A stretch of 58,116 bases of DNA, taken from assembly GCA_045628865.1 (NCBI GenBank), contig JAZQQB010000005.1:1-58116 (forward strand), written 5' to 3'. The translations under genes were made by a program, and so were the position numbers. Source of the DNA: JAZQQB01 sp045628865. GTDB taxonomy: Bacteria > Bacillota > Clostridia > Lachnospirales > Lachnospiraceae. Below are positions 26,293 to 33,528 of the stretch, piece after piece (the first letter of the stretch is position 1; the number at the start of each line of letters is the position of its first letter). The notes under the pieces are model-generated. The model was not told the DNA's origin and ran no database searches. It was given only the letters and a program-made list of their open reading frames with translations.

Positions 26293-26339
26293 AGGATTGT
26301 GGGAGCGCAAGGCGCGGAACAATCCGTAGAATCCGTTTT
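26293..26339 (+). repeat. REP-like dispersed repeat, copy 1
   Basis: 47 bp that match 46 of 47 bases to the reverse complement of 50015-50061. Internal symmetry: GGATTGT pairs with ACAATCC, and GCGC-AAG-GCGC lies inside, so the element folds into a hairpin. It is GC-rich against an AT-rich background. Confidence 0.85.
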
Positions 26340-26401
26340 TGGGGCTTTTGACACCCTAATCTTACTAGGAAATTCCTCGAATTTTCTAGTAAATAAAAGT
26401 C

Positions 26402-26408
26402 TTCGACA
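26402..26408 (-). promoter_or_regulatory. Perfect Spo0A box upstream of the diguanylate cyclase gene
   Basis: TTCGACA equals TGTCGAA on the - strand. It lies about 130 bp before the likely promoter, so direct control is possible but unproven; a 7-mer also occurs by chance. Confidence 0.35.
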
Positions 26409-26511
26409 TAGGATGCACACCTCTCGGAAAGGAAGAAAGGTAAGTATAAGGACATAAGAGATGGCAGATACTACGAATTGTGTACGAAGTATAAAAAAAT
26501 ACACACAATAC

Positions 26512-26541
26512 TATACAAATGTAGGATAATTGTGCTATAAT
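26512..26541 (+). promoter_or_regulatory. Predicted promoter of the diguanylate cyclase gene
   Basis: Extended -10 TGCTATAAT (TATAAT at 26536-26541) with a weak -35 (TATACA, 26512-26517), 66 bases before the ATG. Confidence 0.45.
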
Positions 26542-26606
26542 TATTTATATTCAGACAATTTGCCTAAAACAAGGTGTTTTACAATGCAAAAGGAAGGAGG
26601 TTGATC

Positions 26607-28292
26607 ATGGACGGTCATGTGAATAGAGCGGCAGTAGGATTGTTGCTTGCGTTTTTTCTGTCTATGCTTATGATTGGTTATGTGATCCATTCCTTCAAGG
26701 TAGATGATGTTTCCTTGAAAAAAGGAGAACTAAATACGTTTCAAAATAATTGGGATGTAGATATAACTCATGAAAATAAGGAATTCAATGTTACAATGGT
26801 AAATACCCTTCCTGAGATAGAAACATCAGAGATAGCACTATATACCAAAACATATCATCAGGCGTTTCAGGTATTTGTTGGTTCAGAATGTATATATACA
26901 TATGGAATGGATGTTTCAGTTACTTTTGGTAATTCGGTTGCATCTGCAATTCATATTATACCAATTGAACAGAAGTATTCTGGACAGAAAATTACTTTAT
27001 ATCTGACAAGTGCTTATAAAAAGAATGGTAAGCTTGTACCAGAGGTTATGATAGGTAATATGAAGCGAATTCTGTATAAAGTTATTGCAGATTACGGAGC
27101 TTTGATTGTAGAAACCATTGCTATGCTGGTGATTGCATTAACATTGGTTATATTCTGGCTAAGTTCAAGGAGAGCTGTTTATGCGACGAATTCGTTTTTG
27201 TATCTGGGCCTTTCGGTATTGGCATTGACGACATGGTTTGCAACAAACTCACAGGTTTTTGGACTGTTCTTTGGAAATGTGACAGTCATTATGTATTTGT
27301 GTTATATTTCCTTTTTCCTGATTCCGGTACCGATTCTTTTGTACTTTGATGAAACAATTGGAAATGGTTATAAGAAACCTTTTGCGATGTTAGAAGGAAT
27401 TAGTTTAGGGTATTTTCTGCTGGCCTTTATTTTGCAGTTTTTGAATATTTTAAATTTCAAGCAATTGTTACCTGGTGTGCATATTCTTCTAGTTTGTATG
27501 TTGGGATTGTTGGTATATGTGGCAGTTCGAAGAAGGCAGGCAGGACTGTTAAAAGCATATAGACGTCATACAGTTTATTGTGTATTCTTTTGTGTCGTAA
27601 TGATGTTGATCGATCTGATCAGATATTATTTTTATTATGGCAATGATGTTGCGAGTTTCACCAGATTGGGTTTGATTGTATATGTATTGGGCCTGATTGT
27701 TGGAATGATTCAAGATTCCTTCGATTCTATTGCACTCGCCAATGAAGCAGCAATTTATGAAAAACTCGCATTTTCTGATAAGCTGACAGGATTGTTTAAC
27801 CGTACAGCATATGAAAATACTGTAAAAGACATAGATGAGGAAATATCGAACCAGATATATATCCAGGGTGGTATTGTTGTAGTCAGTTTCGACTTGAATA
27901 ACTTAAAGAAGATCAATGATACACAGGGACATACACAGGGTGACTCCTATATCAAAGCTTTTGCCAATATTTTACTGAAAGCTTTTCGAGATCATGGATA
28001 TGTTTATCGAACTGGTGGTGATGAATTTGTTGCAATATTAAGAGATGTAACACAGGAACATGCACAAAAATTAGTAGATAACATGAATGCTGAGATTGCA
28101 GCATACAATGTTGATTTCCAAAGTCAGTGGCAAGGTGTTACTTTATCAACTGCATATGGTATTTCGGATTATCGCCCAACGGTTGATACTAGTCTTCAGG
28201 ATGTGATCGAGCGTAGTGATCAGAATATGTACACCAATAAGATCCGAATGAAACTTGCAATGGGAATTACTGATCCAGATGCAAGATTATAA
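26607..28292 (+). CDS. Membrane diguanylate cyclase (7TM sensor plus GGDEF)
   Basis: 561 aa. The order is an N-terminal membrane helix (about 8-27), an extracellular beta-rich sensor region (about 30-165), seven closely spaced membrane helices (about 170-375) as in 7TMR-DISM receptors, and a cytoplasmic GGDEF domain (about 390-545). The active-site motif RTGGDEFVAIL is intact, with SDKLTGLFNRTAYEN at the domain start, so c-di-GMP synthesis is expected. The inhibitory I-site RxxD is not present: the matching residues are RDHG. ATG 26607 follows AAGGAGG by seven bases; the frame is open from 26574. It lies between spo0A and spoIVB, with its own terminator. Confidence 0.9.
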   Translation: MDGHVNRAAVGLLLAFFLSMLMIGYVIHSFKVDDVSLKKGELNTFQNNWDVDITHENKEFNVTMVNTLPEIETSEIALYTKTYHQAFQVFVGSECIYTYGMDVSVTFGNSVASAIHIIPIEQKYSGQKITLYLTSAYKKNGKLVPEVMIGNMKRILYKVIADYGALIVETIAMLVIALTLVIFWLSSRRAVYATNSFLYLGLSVLALTTWFATNSQVFGLFFGNVTVIMYLCYISFFLIPVPILLYFDETIGNGYKKPFAMLEGISLGYFLLAFILQFLNILNFKQLLPGVHILLVCMLGLLVYVAVRRRQAGLLKAYRRHTVYCVFFCVVMMLIDLIRYYFYYGNDVASFTRLGLIVYVLGLIVGMIQDSFDSIALANEAAIYEKLAFSDKLTGLFNRTAYENTVKDIDEEISNQIYIQGGIVVVSFDLNNLKKINDTQGHTQGDSYIKAFANILLKAFRDHGYVYRTGGDEFVAILRDVTQEHAQKLVDNMNAEIAAYNVDFQSQWQGVTLSTAYGISDYRPTVDTSLQDVIERSDQNMYTNKIRMKLAMGITDPDARL

Positions 28293-28336
28293 AAACCTTT
28301 ACGAATTATTTCAAATAATTGGTAAAGGTTTTTTTT
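28291..28336 (+). terminator. Terminator of the diguanylate cyclase gene
   Basis: A long stem: AAAAACCTTTAC pairs with GTAAAGGTTTTT, extended by AATTATT/AATAATT, with an eight-T tail. Overlaps the stop codon. Confidence 0.9.
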
Positions 28337-28379
28337 AAAGTTTACACATACTATCAAAAGAAAAAAGAATCGGAGGCGG

Positions 28380-29627
28380 ATGAAATTGAAAAAATGGATT
28401 CGTTTGATGGCAAGTTTCTTTGCGATGTTAATATGTGTAATATTTGCATCTATCTATGTATATTACTGGGATCACACCCCAGAAATAATTCGTATTGAAG
28501 CTGGTACTACCCAGGAATTTAAGCTTTCTGTTCCGGCAAATGGAACCATCATAGAGCAGGAAGAAAAGAAGGCGGTTGCGGATGTTTTTTTTATGCAGCC
28601 AATAACTATGATAGCAGGAAATGAGAAAAGTTCTTATGAGGTGTCCTTAAAACTATATGGAATAGTTCCCTTCAAAAAAATGGAGATAGAAATCATAGAT
28701 GATATTCAAATCTGGCCAGTAGGGAAGGTTTATGGTTTTTACTTAGAAACAGATGGGGTATTAGTGATTGGGACAGGCACATTTGAGAATGAATTAGGGG
28801 AACGGGTTGAACCAGCTTTGGGAAAGATAAAGACAGGAGATTATTTGCAAAGAATAAATGGACAATTGATTGAAAATAAAAAACAATTTCAAAAAATTAT
28901 TCGTGAATCAGAGGGGGAGGAACTGTATGTGGAAGGACTAAGAGAAGGAGTTTATTTTTCCACGAAGCTAGCAGCTCAAAGGTATGAAAATGGAGAGTAT
29001 AAGCTTGGAATCTGGATCAGGGATAATGCACAGGGGGTAGGAACCGTTACCTATGTGGACAACGTAGGTAATTTCGGTGCTCTGGGACATCCGATTACGG
29101 ATCTTGATACCAGTCAGATTTTAGATATTAAGGATGGGACATTATATGATACGCAGATTGTATCAATCCAAAAGGGAAAGCACAATGAGGTAGGAGAAGT
29201 ACATGGTTTGATTGATTATCAGAAAAAACACGTAAAAGGATCAATACGTATGAATGGTGTGGATGGGATTTATGGGATGTCGAATTTTTTAATCAGGGAA
29301 TCTGAGGATGAGCAAAGTGTTTCTGTAGCCATGCGACAGGAAATTCATAGGGGATCTGCACAAATTTTAAGTGATATTTCAGGGAAACTGGAATGTTATG
29401 ATATTCAGATTACGGATTTTGATGTTGAAGATCATAGTAATCAGGCAATCAGTATCATGGTAACAGATCCTAGATTGTTGGAGTTGACAGGAGGGATTAT
29501 TCAGGGAATGAGTGGATGTCCAATTCTGCAGGATGGCAAATTCGCCGGGGCAGTTACTCATGTACTCATTAGTGATGCGCAAAAGGGCTATGGTATTTTT
29601 TTAGAAGATATGCTAATAAATGAATAA
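28380..29627 (+). CDS. spoIVB: SpoIVB serine peptidase
   Basis: Forespore-made S55 peptidase that signals across the septum to activate SpoIVFB and so SigK. 415 aa: one N-terminal membrane helix or signal anchor (about 12-30), a PDZ domain (about 110-190) and the S55 domain. H237 in ALGHPITDLD, D363 in VTDPRLLELTGG and S378 in GMSGCPILQDG match the known catalytic triad almost residue for residue (B. subtilis His236, Asp363, Ser378). ATG 28380 is close to GGAGG; TTG 28386 would have better spacing. A CATACTAT sequence at 28347 could be part of a SigF or SigG -10. Confidence 0.95.
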   Translation: MKLKKWIRLMASFFAMLICVIFASIYVYYWDHTPEIIRIEAGTTQEFKLSVPANGTIIEQEEKKAVADVFFMQPITMIAGNEKSSYEVSLKLYGIVPFKKMEIEIIDDIQIWPVGKVYGFYLETDGVLVIGTGTFENELGERVEPALGKIKTGDYLQRINGQLIENKKQFQKIIRESEGEELYVEGLREGVYFSTKLAAQRYENGEYKLGIWIRDNAQGVGTVTYVDNVGNFGALGHPITDLDTSQILDIKDGTLYDTQIVSIQKGKHNEVGEVHGLIDYQKKHVKGSIRMNGVDGIYGMSNFLIRESEDEQSVSVAMRQEIHRGSAQILSDISGKLECYDIQITDFDVEDHSNQAISIMVTDPRLLELTGGIIQGMSGCPILQDGKFAGAVTHVLISDAQKGYGIFLEDMLINE

Positions 29628-29630
29628 AAC

Positions 29631-29665
29631 AATTGGGACATATCACAATATGATATGTCCCAATT
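29631..29665. terminator. Bidirectional terminator between spoIVB and the ArsR gene
   Basis: A perfect 15-bp stem (AATTGGGACATATCA with its complement) with a CAATA loop lies between convergent genes. A-rich and T-rich flanks fit both directions. Confidence 0.9.
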
Positions 29666-29673
29666 ATCATGTT

Positions 29674-30033
29674 TTATTCAGGACATTTGATTTTTGCAAT
29701 TAATTCAATGGTATGATGGAGGGCTTGTGGAAGCTCTTCTAAAGATGCTTTGTAGTACATTTCCTTTCCCATTCGTCTGGCGGTGATTAGTCCACTTGCC
29801 TTTAACAGCTTTAAATGATGGGAAACGGCGGGACTAGACATTTCTACCTGAGCTGCGATATTCACAACACATTCTTCACAGTGACAAAGCAACCAGAATA
29901 TCTGTAATCTGCTTGGATCGCCTAATTGCTTCATGGCTTCCGACACACTTTCTATATCCTCACGGGATGGGATATGTTCGATAATGGGATTTCCTTCTAT
30001 ATGATGATCATGGGGTAAATGATTGTGTTCCAT
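29674..30033 (-). CDS. ArsR/SmtB-family metal-responsive repressor
   Basis: 119-aa winged-helix repressor. I chose the ATG at 30033 because GGAGG lies eight bases before it; an ATG at 30048 precedes the ribosome site. The N-terminus is His-rich (MEHNHLPHDHH). The DNA-binding part has LGDPSRLQIFWLL and SSPAVSHHLKLLKASGLI. CHCEEC directly before the recognition helix resembles the Cys metal site of ArsR/CadC (alpha-3 site), and the C-terminus ends in Cys-Pro-Glu after HH. It is divergent from the HMA gene and P1B ATPase, the usual position for the regulator of a metal exporter. The metal is probably Zn, Cd or Pb; this is inference. Confidence 0.88.
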   Translation of the reverse strand: MEHNHLPHDHHIEGNPIIEHIPSREDIESVSEAMKQLGDPSRLQIFWLLCHCEECVVNIAAQVEMSSPAVSHHLKLLKASGLITARRMGKEMYYKASLEELPQALHHTIELIAKIKCPE

Positions 30034-30068
30034 AATACTGTCCTCCATAATAAAAAATAAAAAAGCGC

Positions 30069-30125
30069 TTGACTAATTATAACTTAGAGAGTATATTAAA
30101 GTCAACGATTAAACAATTGTTTAAT
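30069..30125 (+). promoter_or_regulatory. Promoter and operator of the metal resistance genes
   Basis: TTGACT (30069-30074), a 17-bp spacer and TATATT (30092-30097). The perfect 18-nt palindrome ATTAAACAATTGTTTAAT (30108-30125) lies over the expected transcription start. Its AACA-AT-TGTT centre resembles known ArsR/SmtB operators. Confidence 0.75.
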
Positions 30126-30158
30126 TGAATTTAAAGAGCAGATAAGGAGATCATAGAT

Positions 30159-30377
30159 ATGAAAAAAACTTATAAGATTGATGTTGATTGCGCAAACTGT
30201 GCAAACAAGATGGAAGATGCTACAAAAAAGACAGCTGGTGTTAAGAATGCAGTTGTAAACTTCATGGCATTAAAGATGGAAGTTGAATTTGAAGAAGGCG
30301 CAGATGCAAAGGCAGTTATGCAGGAAGTTTTAAAGAACTGCAAGAAAGTAGAAGATGATTGCGAGATCTTTTTATAA
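30159..30377 (+). CDS. Free-standing heavy-metal-associated (HMA) domain protein
   Basis: 72-aa HMA protein with the metal-binding CxxC in VDCANCANKME (C11, C14) and the usual beta-alpha-beta-beta-alpha-beta pattern. It probably hands a soft metal ion to the P1B ATPase 173 bases downstream, whose own N-terminus lacks an HMA domain. A further Cys at about 63 and 68 (NCKKVEDDC) is notable. Ribosome site AAGGAG. Confidence 0.9.
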   Translation: MKKTYKIDVDCANCANKMEDATKKTAGVKNAVVNFMALKMEVEFEEGADAKAVMQEVLKNCKKVEDDCEIFL

Positions 30378-30404
30378 GAGAAAGAATAATACATAGTATA
30401 TATG

Positions 30405-30430
30405 TTGCACCTGACAAATGTCAGGTGCAA
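30405..30430 (+). other. Hairpin between the HMA gene and the P1B ATPase gene
   Basis: TTGCACCTGACA pairs perfectly with TGTCAGGTGCAA. No T-tract follows, so it may be an mRNA processing or stabilising hairpin that sets the ratio of the two products, rather than a terminator. Confidence 0.6.
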
Positions 30431-30503
30431 AAATAAAAGAAACATATGAATACATGCACATATGTTTAAACGTTTTATCTCAGTGGGTGAGCCCACGTCG
30501 CGT

Positions 30504-30529
30504 CAAGAACGCTGGTGGCGTTCTTGAAT
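30504..30529 (+). repeat. Short hairpin repeat, copy 1
   Basis: 26 bp, CAAGAACGC-TGGTG-GCGTTCTTG plus AAT, a perfect 9-bp stem. A copy with one change is at 54138-54163. It is preceded by a second small hairpin (GTGGG-TGAG-CCCAC, 30483-30496). Confidence 0.75.
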
Positions 30530-30549
30530 AAGGAAGGACAGGAGTAGTT

Positions 30550-32442
30550 ATGAAAAAGAAACAAAAGAAAATGTTATACAGAATCATCATAGCAGCTATT
30601 CTTTTAATCGTGCTTCATTTTGTCACAGAGGCAGTTGACTGGAATAACTGGATTATTTTTGGATGCTATATGGTGCCATATATCGTGATCGGTTATGATA
30701 TTCTGCTCAAGGCATTTAAGGGAATCAAAAACAAACAGCCTTTTGATGAATGCTTGCTTATGGCAATCGCAACAGTAGGTGCTATTGCTATTGGACTTAC
30801 TGGAAAAGGAGATTTTGTAGAAGCGGTTTCTGTTATGCTGTTTTACCAGATTGGAGAATGGTTCCAAGGATACGCAGTTGGTAAGAGTAGAAGAAATATC
30901 AGTGATCTGATGGATATCAGACCAGATTATGCCAATATTGAAGTAGACGGAAAGTTAGAACAGGTTGATCCTGATGAGATAGTGATTGGAAGTATCATTG
31001 TGGTGCAGCCAGGTGAGAAGGTACCACTTGATGGTATTGTAGTAGAAGGAAATGCGTCTTTGGATACTAGTGCCTTAACAGGTGAAAGTCTTCCTAGAGA
31101 AATTCATGTGGGTGAAGAGATCATTTCTGGCAGTATTAATATGACAGGTGTATTGAAGATTCGTACAACCAAGGAATTTGGTGAATCAACCGTTAGTAAG
31201 ATTCTTGATATGGTTGAGAATGCAAGCAGCAGAAAGTCGAAATCTGAGGACTTTATTTCTAAGTTTGCAAGAGTATATACACCAGCTGTTGTATATAGTG
31301 CCTTGGCACTTGCTTTTTTACCACCTATTTTTTTGACCATCTTTGGAAATGATGCAAGATGGACAGAGTGGATCTACAGAGCATTAACCTTCTTAGTAAT
31401 AAGCTGCCCATGTGCATTGGTTATTAGTATTCCGCTTAGCTTCTTTGCCGGTATCGGTGGAGCTAGTAAAGAGGGTGTTTTAGTAAAAGGCTCTAATTAT
31501 TTGGAAGCCTTGTCGCAGACGAAGGTTATCGTTTTTGATAAAACAGGAACATTGACCAAGGGCGTTTTTGAGGTAACGGATGTATACTGCACAGATTATG
31601 AAAAAGATCAGCTGATCGAGTTTGCAGCGTTAGCAGAGAGTGCTTCCTCTCATCCGATTTCTAAGAGCCTTTTAAAGGCATATGGAAAAGAAATTGACAG
31701 AAATCGAGTAAGTGATATTGAAGAAATCAGTGGTAATGGTGTAACAGCACTTGTGGATGGACATCAGATTGCCATTGGTAATGATAAATTAATGAAACGA
31801 ATTTCTGTAGCTTACAAAGAAAGTGAAAAGGTTGGAACGATTATCCATATTGCTATTGATGGAAGCTATGCAGGACATATTGTTATTTCCGATGTGATCA
31901 AGGATCATTCTAAGGAAGCAATAAGAGCTTTGAAAAAAGCAGGGATCAAAAAAACAATCATGTTAACTGGAGATGCAAAGGCAGTAGCCGAAAGTGTTGC
32001 AAAGGAACTTGGAATTGATGAGGTATACAGCGAGCTGTTACCGGGTGATAAGGTAAGTAAGGTAGAAGAGATTCTTGAAAGCAAGAATGAGAAGGATAAA
32101 TTATCCTTTGTTGGAGATGGTATCAATGATGCCCCAGTTTTATCCAGAGCAGATATTGGTATTGCAATGGGTGCTATGGGATCGGATGCCGCCATTGAGG
32201 CAGCAGATATTGTACTGATGGATGATGATCCATTAAAAATTTCCAAAGCAATCAAAATTTCTAAAAAATGTCTTGGAATTGTATATCAGAATATTTATTT
32301 TGCCATTGGAATCAAGGTACTTTGTTTGATTCTTGGTGCATTTGGTATTGCGAACATGTGGGCAGCTATTTTTGCGGACGTTGGAGTTATGATCATAGCA
32401 GTCTTAAATGCTATCAGAGCATTGTTTACCAAAAAATTATAG
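30550..32442 (+). CDS. Zn/Cd/Pb-type P1B ATPase
   Basis: 630-aa heavy-metal exporting ATPase. CPC metal site in the sixth membrane helix (SCPCALVIS, C286-P287-C288), phosphorylation site DKTGTLT (D330), HP motif in SSHPISKS, TGES in the actuator domain, GDGINDAP hinge. Eight membrane helices fit the length. There is no N-terminal HMA domain; the HMA protein is encoded separately upstream. The CPC sequence with neighbouring ArsR-type sensors points to Zn, Cd or Pb rather than Cu, but this is inference; cadA or zntA would be the usual names. Start with GGAGTAG about eight bases upstream. Confidence 0.92.
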   Translation: MKKKQKKMLYRIIIAAILLIVLHFVTEAVDWNNWIIFGCYMVPYIVIGYDILLKAFKGIKNKQPFDECLLMAIATVGAIAIGLTGKGDFVEAVSVMLFYQIGEWFQGYAVGKSRRNISDLMDIRPDYANIEVDGKLEQVDPDEIVIGSIIVVQPGEKVPLDGIVVEGNASLDTSALTGESLPREIHVGEEIISGSINMTGVLKIRTTKEFGESTVSKILDMVENASSRKSKSEDFISKFARVYTPAVVYSALALAFLPPIFLTIFGNDARWTEWIYRALTFLVISCPCALVISIPLSFFAGIGGASKEGVLVKGSNYLEALSQTKVIVFDKTGTLTKGVFEVTDVYCTDYEKDQLIEFAALAESASSHPISKSLLKAYGKEIDRNRVSDIEEISGNGVTALVDGHQIAIGNDKLMKRISVAYKESEKVGTIIHIAIDGSYAGHIVISDVIKDHSKEAIRALKKAGIKKTIMLTGDAKAVAESVAKELGIDEVYSELLPGDKVSKVEEILESKNEKDKLSFVGDGINDAPVLSRADIGIAMGAMGSDAAIEAADIVLMDDDPLKISKAIKISKKCLGIVYQNIYFAIGIKVLCLILGAFGIANMWAAIFADVGVMIIAVLNAIRALFTKKL

Positions 32443-32501
32443 GAAGACAGATCTTAAGTTACCCCTAAAAGGCTGATAAACCGTCTAAGAGGAGAAGTGC
32501 G

Positions 32502-32795
32502 ATGGAAGATAGTGTTTTTGAAAAAGAGTCTATGAAGCTTGCAGATTTTTTTAAAATTTTTTCAGATCCCTCCCGAATCAGAATTCTTCACCAGCTTTTT
32601 GAAGTAGATTGTTCGGTGGGAGAGCTTGCTGAACTTTTAAATATGAGTCAGTCTGCGACATCGCATCAATTGCGTATTTTAAAGGAAAACAGACTTGTAA
32701 AGGCACGGAGAGCTGGAAAATCTATCATCTATTCCTTGACTGATGACCATGTTGTAAACGTTATTGAGCAAGGTTTGAAACATATAAATGAATAA
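32502..32795 (+). CDS. Second ArsR/SmtB-family repressor, CzrA-like
   Basis: 97-aa winged-helix repressor with FSDPSRIRILHQL and MSQSATSHQLRILKENRLVKARRAGKSIIYSL. The C-terminal helix carries D-x-H-x10-H-x-x-E (DDHVVNVIEQGLKHINE), the alpha-5 zinc site of SmtB/CzrA with Glu for the last His. It differs from the Cys-type site of the repressor at 29674, so this cluster has two sensors of different metal chemistry. It lies 59 bases after the ATPase gene with GAGGAGA upstream. Confidence 0.9.
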   Translation: MEDSVFEKESMKLADFFKIFSDPSRIRILHQLFEVDCSVGELAELLNMSQSATSHQLRILKENRLVKARRAGKSIIYSLTDDHVVNVIEQGLKHINE

Positions 32796-32825
32796 AAATA
32801 GGGAATATTTCCTATAAAAAAGTAC

Positions 32826-32862
32826 AAAAAAACCCCGCTAGAAGGAATTCTACGGGGTTTTT
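32826..32862 (+). terminator. Terminator after the metal resistance cluster
   Basis: AACCCCG/CGGGGTT stem extended by TAGAA/TTCTA with a GGAA loop and one bulge, T-rich tail. Confidence 0.92.
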
Positions 32863-32969
32863 CGTTTTTATATAGACGAAATATTATAAAAAATAAGTCG
32901 AATTACGAAATATTGATAAGAAATATCCTTTATATTGTCACACAAAAAGAAGAAAAAATGTAAATTGTA

Positions 32970-32997
32970 TTGATAAAATAAAAAAATATGGTAGAAT
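32970..32997 (+). promoter_or_regulatory. Predicted promoter of the 97-aa gene
   Basis: TTGATA (32970-32975), a 16-bp spacer and TAGAAT (32992-32997), 79 bases before the ATG. AGTCGAA (32896-32902), 6 of 7 to the Spo0A box, lies 68 bp upstream of the -35. Confidence 0.5.
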
Positions 32998-33075
32998 GAG
33001 TATGTTCACGAAGGAATATCTTTGTGAGATTAAATGTCTGGGGAGACAATAGGGGATAAAGGAGTATAATGTTTT

Positions 33076-33369
33076 ATGGAAAGAATGGATAACAGAAGGG
33101 GTGCGGTATCAGTAGAGCTGATTCCGGAAAATCAAATTAAAAAATCCATTGATTATGCAATGCGACTTCGATCAGATGGTGTGACAATGGAGAAGGTAAA
33201 TCAGGCAATTAGTGATAGCCTGGATGTTGCAAACGAATATGATGAAGAGCTGAGCGCTGGCGCTTCCATGCAAGAAATCAATTGGTATGTTGATGCGTTA
33301 CAGGATGCGGTAACAAGTATTGTGGATGATGAGGGAGACGACAATAGAATTATTTCTATTATGGTATAA
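33076..33369 (+). CDS. Small acidic protein of unknown function
   Basis: 97 aa, not recognised. It is soluble and probably mostly helical (IKKSIDYAMRLRSDGVTMEKVNQAISDSLDVANEYDEEL), with an acidic C-terminal region. No Cys, membrane segment or known motif is seen. AAGGAG lies 12 bases before ATG 33076; ATG 33085 is an alternative. It has its own predicted promoter and terminator, which supports a real gene. It sits directly before the Spo0A-C paralogue, but nothing else connects the two. Confidence 0.75.
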   Translation: MERMDNRRGAVSVELIPENQIKKSIDYAMRLRSDGVTMEKVNQAISDSLDVANEYDEELSAGASMQEINWYVDALQDAVTSIVDDEGDDNRIISIMV

Positions 33370-33370
33370 G

Positions 33371-33399
33371 AAAGAGAGGACTTGGTCCTCTCTTTTCTT
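33371..33399 (+). terminator. Terminator after the 97-aa gene
   Basis: 11-bp stem AAAGAGAGGAC/GTCCTCTCTTT with TTG loop and T-rich tail. Confidence 0.85.
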
Positions 33400-33426
33400 C
33401 TTCAGTAGAGGAAATACTTTTGCTAT

Positions 33427-33490
33427 TGTCGAAGGGGGGAAATTGGTGCGATGAGAAGTGATTGAAGCACTTTTAAAAAGACGATATACT
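33427..33490 (+). promoter_or_regulatory. Perfect Spo0A box and promoter of the Spo0A-C paralogue
   Basis: TGTCGAA (33427-33433) is an exact 0A box. TTGAAG (33462-33467), a 17-bp spacer and TATACT (33485-33490) form the promoter, 39 bases before GTG 33529. The box is 28 bp upstream of the -35. Direct control by Spo0A is inferred. Confidence 0.6.
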
Positions 33491-33528
33491 ACTTTTGTAG
33501 CAAGTAATTGTAAGAAAAACTGTCAAAA

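Larger units (their letters stand above)
26286..26606. other. Gene-free stretch between spo0A and the diguanylate cyclase gene
   Basis: It holds a copy of a palindromic dispersed repeat (26293-26339), a hairpin with arms 26362-26374 and 26380-26392, a perfect Spo0A box (26402-26408) and an extended -10 promoter near 26541. A short open frame on the - strand across it is a translation of the repeat and is not taken as a gene. Confidence 0.7.

Noticed and set aside
26226..26504. 92-codon open frame on the - strand after spo0A
   Set aside because: It crosses the terminator and the REP-like repeat, has no ribosome site, and its readable part is only the translation of the repeat (also seen in another frame at 50015-50061).
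28341..28354. SigF/SigG promoter of spoIVB (CATACTAT)
   Set aside because: The -10-like part fits, but no convincing -35 is found at the right distance because the previous gene's terminator occupies that region; not listed as a feature.
30405..30430. Rho-independent terminator after the HMA gene
   Set aside because: The stem is strong but no T-tract follows on either strand, and the ATPase gene downstream lacks its own clear promoter; kept as a hairpin only.
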